64,000 nucleotides of DNA from Aquabacter cavernae (GTDB lineage Bacteria; Pseudomonadota; Alphaproteobacteria; Rhizobiales; Xanthobacteraceae): the NCBI RefSeq assembly GCF_003993795.1, contig NZ_RWKV01000008.1:1513425-1577424 (forward strand). Reading direction: 5' to 3'. This document shows positions 18,425 to 26,359 of the stretch, in pieces. Within the stretch, counting starts at the first letter, position 1. Each line of letters begins with the position of its first letter. Position numbers and translations under genes: made by a program. A model generated the notes under the pieces. That model saw only the letters and a list, made by a program, of their open reading frames with translations, had not been told where the DNA came from and did no database searches.

Positions 18425-19033
18425 GTGTTTCTCTTCACGGGTCTCGGCAATCCCGGCGCGAAATATGCCGGCAACCGGCACAATATCGGCTTCATGGCGG
18501 TGGATGCCATCGTCCGCCGCCATCGCCTCTCCCCCTGGCGCCGCAGGTTCCAGGGAGCGGTGAGCGAAGGCGAGATCGGCGGCCAGAAAGTGCTGGCCCT
18601 GCTGCCCGAAACCTTCATGAACGAGAGCGGGCGGGCGGTGAGTGAAGCCATGCGCTTCTACAAGATCCCGCTGGAGAAGGTCATCGTCTTCCATGACGAA
18701 CTGGACCTGCCCCCCGCCAAGCTGCGCATCAAGAAGGGCGGCGGCAATGCGGGCCATAACGGCCTGCGCTCCATCACCGCCCAATGCGGCAACGATTATT
18801 GGCGCGTGCGCCTGGGCATCGGTCATCCCGGCGACAAGAGCCTGGTCCACGCTTATGTGCTGAACGACTTCGCCAAGTCCGAGGCGGGCTGGGTGGACGC
18901 GCTGTGCACGGCCTGCGCGGACAATGCGGACCAGCTCACCGCAGGCCGCCCCGAGGAGTTCCAGAACCGGGCGCACCTGTTCATGGACGCCCAGGGCTTT
19001 GGCGGCGTGAAGGAAATCGGCACGCGCGGCTGA
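18425..19033 (+). CDS. pth: Aminoacyl-tRNA (peptidyl-tRNA) hydrolase
   Basis: A 202-aa Pth enzyme that releases peptides from stalled peptidyl-t[27 protein letters not shown] at the N-terminus carries the catalytic His in [20 protein letters not shown] holds the substrate-binding Asn, [29 protein letters not shown] the catalytic-site Asp and Gly-rich loop, and RVRLGIGHP the last motif. It begins with GTG after GCCGGAGGCAGCC, and runs with rplY. Confidence 0.97.
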   Translation: MFLFTGLGNPGAKYAGNRHNIGFMAVDAIVRRHRLSPWRRRFQGAVSEGEIGGQKVLALLPETFMNESGRAVSEAMRFYKIPLEKVIVFHDELDLPPAKLRIKKGGGNAGHNGLRSITAQCGNDYWRVRLGIGHPGDKSLVHAYVLNDFAKSEAGWVDALCTACADNADQLTAGRPEEFQNRAHLFMDAQGFGGVKEIGTRG

Positions 19034-19087
19034 CGGGGACGCGGCGGACCGGCGCAATGCCGCGGGCTTGACGGGAGGGGGCCGCGA

Positions 19088-19462
19088 ATGAAGAACGTCA
19101 CCATCACCGTGTCGGAGGATCTTCTGGCACGGGCACGGCTGGCGGCCGCCCGCGAGGGCGTGAGCCTGTCCAAATTCGTGGCCGAGCAGCTCTCACGGGC
19201 GCTGGGCGGCCATGGCGACCCGCTGGCGCCCTTTGACCGCTGGCTCACGGGTCCCGGCTGGGGCATCGCCCCGCCGCCGGCCCCAAAGCGCGAGACCGCA
19301 GATGAGCACGGCCCAGGAGGCCCTCAAGCAGACGCTCAAGACGATGGCCGAACGGCCCTCGACGAAAGCGCAGCCGCCCGTGCGCTGCTTCGTGGACGCG
19401 CCGATCCTGCTCTATCTCCAGGACCGCTCGGAAGCCCGGAAGCGGGCGATGGCACGCCATAG
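19088..19462 (+). CDS. Ribbon-helix-helix antitoxin-like protein with overlapping C-terminal extension
   Basis: The first 40 residues, MKNVTITVSEDLLARARLAAAR then EGVSLSKFVAEQLSRALG, are a ribbon-helix-helix DNA-binding fold of the type found in VapB/CopG antitoxins. From about residue 72 the frame runs inside the next gene for 161 bases, and residues 72-124 (GPGGPQADAQDDGRTAL and onward) look like out-of-frame translation with no domain character. The real C-terminus was therefore probably changed by a frameshift, or the overlap is genuine and unusual. It pairs with the PIN protein downstream as a presumptive toxin-antitoxin module. Confidence 0.65.
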   Translation: MKNVTITVSEDLLARARLAAAREGVSLSKFVAEQLSRALGGHGDPLAPFDRWLTGPGWGIAPPPAPKRETADEHGPGGPQADAQDDGRTALDESAAARALLRGRADPALSPGPLGSPEAGDGTP

Positions 19463-19829
19463 CCTGCGCTCCATCCGCCGCCATGGCGAACTGGTGGTGA
19501 GCCCCATGGTTCTCGCCACGCTTTACGGCGATGCCCGCCGCCGCTTTCCCCTGGTGGGACGGGACGCCGTGCGCGCCTATCTCGCCGACCTCATGCCCGC
19601 TTGCCGTTCGGCCGGGCCGCTGGAGCTGATGGACCGCGCCTTCCGCGTGGAAGACCGGCTGCATCTGCCCTGGGACCATTGCCTGCTGTTCGCCGCCGCC
19701 CAGGCGGCCGAATGCCGGGTATTGGTGAGCGAGGATATCGAGGATGGGCTTTCCCACGAGCGCACGCTTGTGGTGAACCCGTTCCTCACCGATATGGAAA
19801 CCCTTTTCACTTCCTTCAAAGAACGCTGA
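19302..19829 (+). CDS. PIN-domain toxin-like protein, active site degenerate
   Basis: A 175-aa PIN-domain protein (VapC-like ribonuclease fold). Seen: VRCFVDAPILLYLQD with the first acidic residue Asp32, LPWDHCLLFAAAQAAE with Asp125, and VLVSEDIEDG with Glu144-Asp145, the usual third and fourth acids. The second conserved acid, normally Glu in an S-x-x-V-L-A-E segment, is Thr73 in SPMVLATLY, and the Asn after the first Asp is Pro34. These changes make RNase activity doubtful. It overlaps the RHH gene upstream by 161 bases in another frame. The start at 19302 is the first ATG that leaves the domain intact. Confidence 0.7.
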   Translation: MSTAQEALKQTLKTMAERPSTKAQPPVRCFVDAPILLYLQDRSEARKRAMARHSLRSIRRHGELVVSPMVLATLYGDARRRFPLVGRDAVRAYLADLMPACRSAGPLELMDRAFRVEDRLHLPWDHCLLFAAAQAAECRVLVSEDIEDGLSHERTLVVNPFLTDMETLFTSFKER

Positions 19830-19842
19830 GAGATCTCTCAAG

Positions 19843-20940
19843 ATGGGCTTCAAATGCGGCATCGTCGGCCTGCCCAATGTCGGCAAGTCCACCCTGTTCA
19901 ACGCCCTGACGCAGACTGCGGCGGCGCAGGCGGCCAATTACCCCTTCTGCACCATCGAGCCCAATGTGGGCGAGGTGGCCGTGCCCGATCCGCGCCTGGA
20001 CACGCTGGCGGAGATCGCAGGGTCGGGGCAGATCATCCCCACCCGCCTCACCTTCGTGGACATTGCGGGCCTCGTGCGCGGCGCCTCCAAGGGTGAAGGC
20101 CTGGGCAACCAGTTCCTGGCCAACATCCGCGAATGCGACGCCATCGCCCATGTGGTGCGCTGCTTCGAGGATGGCGACGTGACCCATGTGGAGGGCAAGG
20201 TCTCTCCCGTGGACGACATCGAGACCATCGAGACCGAGCTGATGCTCGCCGACCTTGAAAGCCTTGAGAAGCGCGCCTCCGCTTTGGAGAAGAAGGCCAA
20301 GGGCGGCGACAAGGAATCCAAGGAAAGCCTCGACCTCATGCAGCGCGCTTTGGTGCTGCTGCGCGACGGCAAGCCCGCCCGCCTCGTGGAGCGCAAGCCC
20401 GATGAGGAGCGCGCCTTCGACATGCTGGGCCTCATGACCGCCAAGCCGGTCCTCTATGTGTGCAACGTGGAGGAAGCCTCGGCCAAGGACGGGAATTCCC
20501 TCTCCGCCCAGGTGTTCGAGCGCGCCAAGGCGGAAGGCGCGAAGGCGGTGGTGGTCTCGGCCAAGATCGAGAGCGAGATCGCGGTGCTGCCCCCCGAGGA
20601 GCAGACCGACTATCTGGAAGCCATCGAGTTGGACGAGCCGGGCCTCAACCGCGTGATCCGCGCGGGCTATGACCTGCTCCAGCTGGTCACCTATTTCACC
20701 GTGGGCCCCAAGGAGGCCCGCGCCTGGACCATCACCCGCGGCACCCGCGCGCCAGCGGCGGCGGGCGTCATCCATTCGGACTTCGAGAAGGGCTTCATCC
20801 GCTCGGAGACCATCGCCTATGACGACTACGTCAAGAACAAGGGCGAGGCGGGCGCACGCGAGGCCGGACGGCTGCGGCTGGAAGGCAAGGAATATGTGGT
20901 GCAGGACGGCGACGTGCTGCATTTCCGCTTCGCGAACTGA
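19843..20940 (+). CDS. ychF: Redox-regulated ATPase YchF (OBG family)
   Basis: A 365-aa GTPase-fold protein that prefers ATP. G1 GLPNVGKSTLFNALTQ is at residues 8-23, G3 FVDIAGLVRGASKGEGLGNQF near 68, and the C-terminal TGS-like domain begins near 280, ending GKEYVVQDGDVLHFRF. YchF binds ribosomes and affects stress responses. It is in line with the PIN gene, but this is probably positional only. An inverted repeat follows at 21009. Confidence 0.96.
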   Translation: MGFKCGIVGLPNVGKSTLFNALTQTAAAQAANYPFCTIEPNVGEVAVPDPRLDTLAEIAGSGQIIPTRLTFVDIAGLVRGASKGEGLGNQFLANIRECDAIAHVVRCFEDGDVTHVEGKVSPVDDIETIETELMLADLESLEKRASALEKKAKGGDKESKESLDLMQRALVLLRDGKPARLVERKPDEERAFDMLGLMTAKPVLYVCNVEEASAKDGNSLSAQVFERAKAEGAKAVVVSAKIESEIAVLPPEEQTDYLEAIELDEPGLNRVIRAGYDLLQLVTYFTVGPKEARAWTITRGTRAPAAAGVIHSDFEKGFIRSETIAYDDYVKNKGEAGAREAGRLRLEGKEYVVQDGDVLHFRFAN

Positions 20941-21008
20941 TGCGGCGCGCCGTCCCGGTAACGGGCGGCGCATCCCCTTCCCCGGCCCCGCCGCAAGCGT
21001 ATAAGACT

Positions 21009-21041
21009 TGACGATCCGTGAGCCTCACTCACGGATCGTCA
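21009..21041. other. 14-bp perfect inverted repeat after ychF
   Basis: TGACGATCCGTGAG at 21009-21022 and its exact complement at 21028-21041 flank the loop CCTCA. It lies 69 bases after the ychF stop and 72 bases before the first MaoC gene. No T run follows, so it may be a terminator of ychF or an operator for the MaoC pair. Confidence 0.5.
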
Positions 21042-21112
21042 GTCAGGTCCGCCCGGCGCCGACGAAATACCGGACCGGCGGGACCAGACCGTCAAACGCG
21101 CGGGAGGACAGC

Positions 21113-21577
21113 GTGGCAAGTCTCTTCTTCGAGGACTTCATCGAAGGCGAGGTGAAAACCTACGGCGCCTACAAGGTGACCGAGGCGGAAATCATCGACT
21201 TCGCGCGCCAGTTCGACCCCCAGCCCATGCACCTGGACGCGGCGGCGGGCGCCGCCTCCATGCTGGGCGCGCTGGCCGCTTCCGGCTGGCACACCTGCGC
21301 CATCATGCAGAAGCTGACCTGCGAAGGTTTCCTGCTGAATGCCGCCGGGCGCGGGTCTCCGGGCGTCAGCGAGGTGAAGTGGAAGATGCCGGTATTCCCC
21401 GGCGATGTCCTGTCCGTGCGCCGCAAGGTGCTGGAAAGCCGGACGTCCAAGACCAAGCCGGACATGGGCCTCGTGACCTTCCGCCTGGAGCTTCTGAAAA
21501 GCACGGGCGAGGTGGCGAGCGAGGAGACGCTGGTCATCCTGTTCGCCCGCCGCAATCCGGGAGCGCGCCTCGCATGA
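21113..21577 (+). CDS. MaoC-family dehydratase (hydratase 2)
   Basis: A 154-aa hot-dog protein. FEDFIEGEVKTYGAYKVTEAEI leads into the hydratase motif DFARQFDPQPMHLD, in which Asp and His form the catalytic dyad. The rest, LAASGWHTCAIMQK and SEVKWKMPVFPGDVL, is standard MaoC. It would hydrate a trans-2-enoyl-CoA. The GTG at 21113 follows GGGAGGA at 21102-21108. It overlaps the next MaoC gene by four bases, so the two probably form a heterodimer or act together. Confidence 0.88.
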   Translation: MASLFFEDFIEGEVKTYGAYKVTEAEIIDFARQFDPQPMHLDAAAGAASMLGALAASGWHTCAIMQKLTCEGFLLNAAGRGSPGVSEVKWKMPVFPGDVLSVRRKVLESRTSKTKPDMGLVTFRLELLKSTGEVASEETLVILFARRNPGARLA

Positions 21578-22047
21578 GCTATTTCGACGAGATGCAGGTG
21601 GGCACCCGCCGCGTGCTGGGCAGCCACCTCTTCACCCGCGACGAGATCATCGCGTTCGCGCGCAATTATGATCCGCAGACATTCCATGTGGACGAGGAGG
21701 CGGCGAAGCGCTCCCCGTTCGGCGCCCTCATCGCCTCCGGCTGGCACACCGCCGCCACCTGGATGAAATACCTGCTGGAGGAGCGCACCCGCGACGATGC
21801 CGAGCGGCGCGCCCGTGGCCTGCCGGTGCCGGACTTCGGCCCCTCCCCCGGCTTCAAGAATCTGCGCTGGCTCAAGCCCGTCTATGCCGGCGACACCATC
21901 ACCTATGCCACCGAGGTGCGTGAAAAGCTGCCCTCCAAGTCCAAGCCGGAATGGGGCCTGCTCATGGCCTACAATACCGGCACCAATCAGCATGGCGACC
22001 TGGTGTTCGACTTCGAGAGCACCGTCTTCGTGCGCCGCCGCGCCTGA
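21574..22047 (+). CDS. MaoC-family dehydratase, second copy
   Basis: A 157-aa MaoC domain with FARNYDPQTFHVDEEAA carrying the catalytic Asp and His, FGALIASGWHTAATWMKY, and FKNLRWLKPVYAGDTITYATEV. It shares the overall layout of its upstream neighbour but diverges in sequence, with an extra charged insert (RTRDDAERRARGLPVPD). The two overlap as ATGA. Tandem MaoC genes of this kind are common in alphaproteobacteria and their substrate is generally unassigned. Confidence 0.87.
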   Translation: MSYFDEMQVGTRRVLGSHLFTRDEIIAFARNYDPQTFHVDEEAAKRSPFGALIASGWHTAATWMKYLLEERTRDDAERRARGLPVPDFGPSPGFKNLRWLKPVYAGDTITYATEVREKLPSKSKPEWGLLMAYNTGTNQHGDLVFDFESTVFVRRRA

Positions 22048-22054
22048 CGGCGCG

Positions 22055-22987
22055 TTACGATCCGGCCCCCTCCCGCGCCAGGGAGGGTTCGCCCGGCTCG
22101 GGATCGGACATTTCCTCCTTCACCTGGCCATAGGCCAGGAGCGCGAACAGCGCCGAGCCGCCCACGATGTTGCCCGCCAGCAGCGGCAGCAGGATGGACA
22201 GCACCGCGCCGATCCCCAGTTCGCCCACGAACAGCAGGACGAACAGCTCCACCGAGCCGGAAATGACGTGGGACAGCTCCAGCGCGGAAATGAGCGCCGT
22301 GAGCAGCAGGATGACTGCGAAGCGCGCCTGTTCGGCGCTCGGCAGCAGCCAGACCACCGTCGCCACCAGCCAGCCGCCCAATATGCCGCGCCAGAAGGCG
22401 GAACCGCTGCCGATTTCGGCCAGATGCCGGGACACGCCGAGAATGCCCTCCTGCGCCTCCTGCGGCAGGAACAGGCCGGAGGCGAGGGCCGCGCCGAACA
22501 GGGCGGTGCCCACCAGATTTGCGGCGAGCACCACGACCCAGATGCGCATGAGCGCCGCGAAGCTGCCGCGCGAAGGCTCGGCCAGGACGGGAAGCACCGC
22601 CGTCAGGGTGATTTCCGTGAAGAGCTGGTAGCGGCCGAGAATGACGATGAGGAAGCCGATGGAATAGCCCAGGCTCTCCACCAGCCCCCGCCACGGCGCG
22701 TCGGGCAGGTGGGCATGGAGCAGGCCTTCGCCCACGATGGAGAAGCCGATGGACAGGCCCGCCGCGATGCCGGACCACCACAGGCTCGCCATGGGCCGCT
22801 TCAGTTCCTCGACGCCCTCCCGGCGGATCACCTCATAGACCGCGAGAGCGCGCAGGTTCGCCCGCTCCTCCACGATCTCGTCTTCCTTGCGGGTAAGGTC
22901 CGCCGCCGCGCCCGGCGCGGCCTTGCCCGACCCGCCTGCCCGACGCGCCGGTTCGGCCGGACCATTCTGCTCGCTCACCTTGACCAT
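22055..22987 (-). CDS. Formate/nitrite transporter family membrane protein (YfdC-like)
   Basis: A 310-aa FNT-fold channel. After a charged N-terminal tail (residues 1-60, rich in Ala, Arg and Glu) come six membrane helices. RPMASLWWSGIAAGLSIGFSIVGEGLL, GYSIGFLIVILGRYQLFTEITLTAV and the final LAGNIVGGSALFALLAYGQV match the FNT family, the last being the NxxGG helix-break. The long soluble N-terminus favours the YfdC branch rather than FocA, so the anion carried is uncertain. It is convergent with the MaoC pair, seven bases apart. Confidence 0.85.
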   Translation of the reverse strand: MVKVSEQNGPAEPARRAGGSGKAAPGAAADLTRKEDEIVEERANLRALAVYEVIRREGVEELKRPMASLWWSGIAAGLSIGFSIVGEGLLHAHLPDAPWRGLVESLGYSIGFLIVILGRYQLFTEITLTAVLPVLAEPSRGSFAALMRIWVVVLAANLVGTALFGAALASGLFLPQEAQEGILGVSRHLAEIGSGSAFWRGILGGWLVATVVWLLPSAEQARFAVILLLTALISALELSHVISGSVELFVLLFVGELGIGAVLSILLPLLAGNIVGGSALFALLAYGQVKEEMSDPEPGEPSLAREGAGS

Positions 22988-23169
22988 GGCCGATCGCCTC
23001 CATTGCCAAGCTGAACGCCGTGGACGCCCTTCGGTTGCATCTCCCGCCTGCTCATGAGCCCGCGCATGGCCGCCCTGAGCCCCCGCCCCTTGCCCAAGGG
23101 CCTCTGTTGCCCCATTTTTAGGAACGTGGATCCGCCGGCCTTGAACCGGCGTGGTCAGGAGTTTTGACG

Positions 23170-23577
23170 ATGAACGCTTCCCCGCGCCCCCGCCCCCAGG
23201 TGATGCGCATCACTGATGCCGCCGCCACGCGCCTGCGCCAGATCATGTCCCGCTCCACCCCTCCGGCCGCGGCCGTGCGGGTGGGCGTCCGCAACGGCGG
23301 ATGCGCGGGCATGTCCTACACCATGGACTATGCCACCGAGATCGCCCCCACAGACGATGTGGTGGAGGACAAGGGCGTGAAGGTGATCGTGGATCCCAAG
23401 GCCATCCTGTTCCTTCTGGGCACGGAGATGGACTTCAAGACCGAGAAGCTTTCCGCGCAGTTCGTGTTCAACAATCCCAACCAGACGTCCGCCTGCGGCT
23501 GTGGCGAATCCGTCGCCATTACCCCGGCCCAGGCCGAGGCCCTGGAAAAGGATGCGGGCGCTTCACCGCAAGCTTGA
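23170..23577 (+). CDS. Iron-sulfur cluster assembly accessory protein (HesB/IscA/SufA)
   Basis: A 135-aa A-type carrier. The three conserved cysteines are Cys45 in NGGCAGMSY and Cys109/Cys111 in SACGCGES. These bind an Fe-S cluster or iron for delivery to target proteins. AGGAG at 23157-23161 lies eight bases before the ATG at 23170. It stands alone, not beside sufBCD or iscU. The C-terminal tail after the CGCG motif is longer than usual by about 20 residues. Confidence 0.93.
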   Translation: MNASPRPRPQVMRITDAAATRLRQIMSRSTPPAAAVRVGVRNGGCAGMSYTMDYATEIAPTDDVVEDKGVKVIVDPKAILFLLGTEMDFKTEKLSAQFVFNNPNQTSACGCGESVAITPAQAEALEKDAGASPQA

Positions 23578-23626
23578 CCTTCCTGGAGGGTTTCACCATG
23601 GGTACATCCTTTCCGGAGTGTGACCC

Positions 23627-24037
23627 ATGGTTCCACAACCCATCGCCTGCCTGCTCGAATCCCGCGCCTTCGCGATTATCGCCCGCGTGGTGCTGACCTT
23701 CGTCTTCTGGGGCGCGGGGCTGGACAAGCTGATCAATTTTTCCGCCGCCGCGGCGGAAATGAGCCATTTCGGCCTGCCTGCGCCCGACTTCATCGCCGCG
23801 CTGGCCATCGGCACCCTGCTGGTCTCCTCCCTGCTCATCATCTTCAATGTGGCCTCCTGGCTGGGCTATGGAGCGCTGGCGGTGTTCCTCGTGCTCACCA
23901 TTCCCGTGGCCCATCCCTTCTGGGCCGCGAGCGGCCATGAGGCGCTGGAGCATTTCCGCGTGGCGGTGGAACATGTGAGCCTGATCGGCGGCCTGATGGT
24001 CGGCGCCATCCTCTCCCATCGGCAGAAGGCGGGCTGA
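23627..24037 (+). CDS. DoxX family membrane protein
   Basis: A 136-aa protein with four membrane helices. ARVVLTFVFWGAGLDKLINFSAAAAEM near residue 20 is the DoxX signature, then the helix-loop LPAPDFIAALAIGTLL, and the C-terminal EHFRVAVEHVSLIGGLMVG. DoxX proteins are quinone- or thiol-related membrane proteins with no settled function. It follows the IscA-like gene by 49 bases and may be cotranscribed. Confidence 0.85.
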   Translation: MVPQPIACLLESRAFAIIARVVLTFVFWGAGLDKLINFSAAAAEMSHFGLPAPDFIAALAIGTLLVSSLLIIFNVASWLGYGALAVFLVLTIPVAHPFWAASGHEALEHFRVAVEHVSLIGGLMVGAILSHRQKAG

Positions 24038-24297
24038 CGGAAGTCGCGGCGCGATCCCCCTGCGCGCGCCTCCATAGAGAACGCTTCTTGCCCGCCCTGA
24101 ACGCGCGATGCACATCCGGGCATCCCGCCCGGCATAAGTGGTTGATGACGTGCATTTCCCCGCCCGCATGGACGGCCACGGCCCCCTCCATGCGCGTGAC
24201 AGTGCATAAGTCCTTGATAGAGAGCGGTTCACAACCCGTATGGATGCGCTATGCGCTTCCCTGCGGCCCGATCGCGCTTTATGGTCCCGCCTCACGC

Positions 24298-24382
24298 GCG
24301 GACGTGGCGAAATCGGTAGACGCACGAGACTTAAAATCTTGCGCCGCAAGGCGTGCGGGTTCGAGTCCCGCCGTCCGCACCA
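24298..24382 (+). tRNA. tRNA-Leu (anticodon UAA)
   Basis: An 85-base class II tRNA. The acceptor arms GCGGACG and CGTCCGC pair fully, followed by discriminator A and encoded CCA at 24380-24382. The anticodon loop reads CTTAAAA with TAA in the middle, flanked by CGAGA and TCTTG. The variable arm (GCGCCGCAAGGCGT) is long, as in leucine tRNAs, and the T loop has GTTCGAGTC. Confidence 0.97.
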
Positions 24383-24426
24383 CCTTCGGGACGGCATCCG
24401 CCGGTCCCTCAGCGGATCTCGGCCCC

Positions 24427-25326
24427 ATGGGTTCATCGCAGACGACCCCGGCGACGGGCGCGCCGGTGGGTGTTCCCCTGGCGCTGTGTGCCGTCGTCGT
24501 GGCCATGGTCTCGGTCCAGGGCGGGGCGGCCATGGGCAAGCAGCTCTTCCCGGCCATAGGCCCCGAAGGCGCCACCGCGCTGCGCCTGCTGTTCGCGAGC
24601 ATCATCCTGTGGATGGTCTGGCGCCCCTGGCGCCATTGGCCAACCCGCGCCGCATGGCCTTCTCTGCTGGTCTACGGCGTCGCGCTCGGCGGCATGAACC
24701 TCACCTTCTACATGTCCCTCTCCCGCATTCCGCTGGGCGTGGCGGTGGCGCTGGAATTCACCGGCCCGCTCCTGCTGGCGGTGGCCACCTCCCGGCGCCC
24801 CCGGGATTTCCTCTATGCGGGCATGGCCATTGCAGGCGTGATCCTGCTGCTGCCGATCCATGCCATGGCGGCCCATCTCGATCTGCTGGGCGTGGCCTAT
24901 GCGCTCATCGCGGGGGTTTTCTGGGCGGTCTACATTCTGTTCGGCAAGCGCAGCAGTTCCGCCGCCCCGGGCGGTTCCGTGGCCGCCATCGGCATGCTGG
25001 TGGCGATGCTTGTCGCGTTTCCGGCGGGTGTCGCCCAGGCGGGCACGGCGCTGCTCTCGCCCGCCTTGCTTCCGGTCGCCATCGGGGTCGCCATCCTCTC
25101 CAGCGCCATTCCCTATTCGCTGGAGATGATCGCGCTGAAGCGGCTGCCCGCCCAGACGTTCAGCATCCTGATGAGCGGCGAGCCCGCCATGGGGGCCATA
25201 TTCGGCCTGCTTGTGCTCCAGGAGCACCTGTCGGCAAACCAGTGGGTCGCCATCGCCTTGATCGTCACGGCCTCGGTGGGCACCAGCCTGTCGGCGGCGC
25301 GCGAACACGCCGCCCCAGGTTCGTAA
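24427..25326 (+). CDS. EamA/RhtA-type amino acid exporter (DMT superfamily)
   Basis: A 299-aa, ten-helix DMT transporter. Two EamA repeats are seen, about residues 15-145 and 155-285. The PLLLAVATSRRPRDFLY and AIPYSLEMIALKRLPAQTFSILMSGEPAMGA segments match RhtA, which exports threonine and homoserine. Its start ATG lies 45 bases after the tRNA; no strong ribosome-binding site is seen. Export of a specific amino acid is inference. Confidence 0.87.
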   Translation: MGSSQTTPATGAPVGVPLALCAVVVAMVSVQGGAAMGKQLFPAIGPEGATALRLLFASIILWMVWRPWRHWPTRAAWPSLLVYGVALGGMNLTFYMSLSRIPLGVAVALEFTGPLLLAVATSRRPRDFLYAGMAIAGVILLLPIHAMAAHLDLLGVAYALIAGVFWAVYILFGKRSSSAAPGGSVAAIGMLVAMLVAFPAGVAQAGTALLSPALLPVAIGVAILSSAIPYSLEMIALKRLPAQTFSILMSGEPAMGAIFGLLVLQEHLSANQWVAIALIVTASVGTSLSAAREHAAPGS

Positions 25327-25363
25327 GTCCGGCAGCACGCCGCCGGACCCGGAAATGGCGGCG

Positions 25364-25723
25364 TCAGGCGGCCGCCTTCGGATAGTGGATCGGCGCCTGC
25401 GATTCCGCACGCGACGTATTCAGCAGGCGCTCCTGGCAAAGCTCCATGATCTGAAGCACTTCCGATCCCCAGGCGAGGCTCGACTCCTGGAGGAAAGCCG
25501 CCTCGCGCATGAAGGGATTGGCCACCCCTTCGGCCCCGTTCATCTCGGTGAAGAGGCGCATCTGGTCCTGCATGCGGGCCGCGGTGAAGCGCTGGAGCCG
25601 GCCGGCAATCTCCACCGGCAGTTCGAACCACAGGAGTTGAGCAGCAGCCGCGGGATTTCCCGATGTCTGGGCCGCATTCTGCCAAGCCTGGGTCCAGGTC
25701 TGAAACGGAGGTAGCGTGTTCAT
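25364..25723 (-). CDS. Small helical protein, phasin-like at best
   Basis: A 119-aa protein with long amphipathic helices: QTWTQAWQNAAQTSG, LLWFELPVEIAGRLQRFTAARM and FMREAAFLQESSLAWGSEVLQIMEL. The size, the aromatic-rich helices and the Ala-rich end resemble polyhydroxyalkanoate-granule phasins, but no diagnostic motif is present. AGGGAG sits about nine bases before the ATG at 25723, setting the start inside a longer frame. It is convergent with the exporter gene. A hairpin (25327-25333 with 25342-25348) lies in the gap. Confidence 0.55.
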   Translation of the reverse strand: MNTLPPFQTWTQAWQNAAQTSGNPAAAAQLLWFELPVEIAGRLQRFTAARMQDQMRLFTEMNGAEGVANPFMREAAFLQESSLAWGSEVLQIMELCQERLLNTSRAESQAPIHYPKAAA

Positions 25724-25922
25724 GGGTCCATCTCCCTGAAAATGGCCGACTTTAGTATAACACACCCAACCACGCAGCGCGCATTGTCCTGGATCAAATC
25801 GTCCTGAGTAAATGTCCTTAGGGACCGGCACGGCATCGCTCCTCAGCGAAAGCTGGGGCATGAAGGAGATGTCGGCGCGGACCAAAAGCCCCCGACAGAC
25901 GGCCCAGGGCCCGGAGGAGCGC

Positions 25923-26303
25923 ATGGTCGATTTGCCCACTGATTTCCGAGAGATCCGCCTCGAACTCGCCCGCGAGAAGGGCCATCCGGCCGGCGCGCGG
26001 GACTTCGGCTACACCTTCGTCGCCCCTCTCTCCGAGGACGGGCGGATCGAACCCGCGTTATGGGACAAGCATCGCGCCGCGTGCCGCGTGGTGCGCTTCC
26101 GCCCTAATGAGGCGGACGCGCTGGGCCATCTGGTGCGCCGCCCCGGCGGAAGCTGGGCCTTCCGCTATGACATTTCCGGCTCGGACGACGACGAGGCGGG
26201 CTATCGCTTCAACGACGAGCGCTTCGTGATCGGCGAATACGTCTCCGTGAAGGAAGACGACGAGACCCACACCTTCCGCGTGGTCTCGGTGGAGCCGGTC
26301 TGA
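25923..26303 (+). CDS. Conserved small protein of unknown function
   Basis: A 126-aa soluble protein. It begins MVDLPTDFREIRLELAREKGHPAGARDFGYTFVAPL, with basic N-terminal and acidic C-terminal halves (YDISGSDDDEAGY, SVKEDDETHTF). I do not recognise the family. GGAGGAG ending three bases before the ATG at 25923 is strong, so the 37 residues that precede it in frame are probably not translated. A bidirectional terminator follows at 26326. Confidence 0.6.
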   Translation: MVDLPTDFREIRLELAREKGHPAGARDFGYTFVAPLSEDGRIEPALWDKHRAACRVVRFRPNEADALGHLVRRPGGSWAFRYDISGSDDDEAGYRFNDERFVIGEYVSVKEDDETHTFRVVSVEPV

Positions 26304-26325
26304 CCGGACCAAGTTCCGATGAGGG

Positions 26326-26359
26326 AAAAGGGGCGCCCCGGAGGGCGCCCCTTTTCGTT
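26326..26359. terminator. Bidirectional rho-independent terminator
   Basis: AAAAGGGGCGCCC at 26326-26338 and its complement GGGCGCCCCTTTT at 26343-26355, loop CGGA, flanked by A and T runs on both strands. It lies between the small protein gene and the convergent ethanolamine permease gene and can end both transcripts. Confidence 0.85.
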
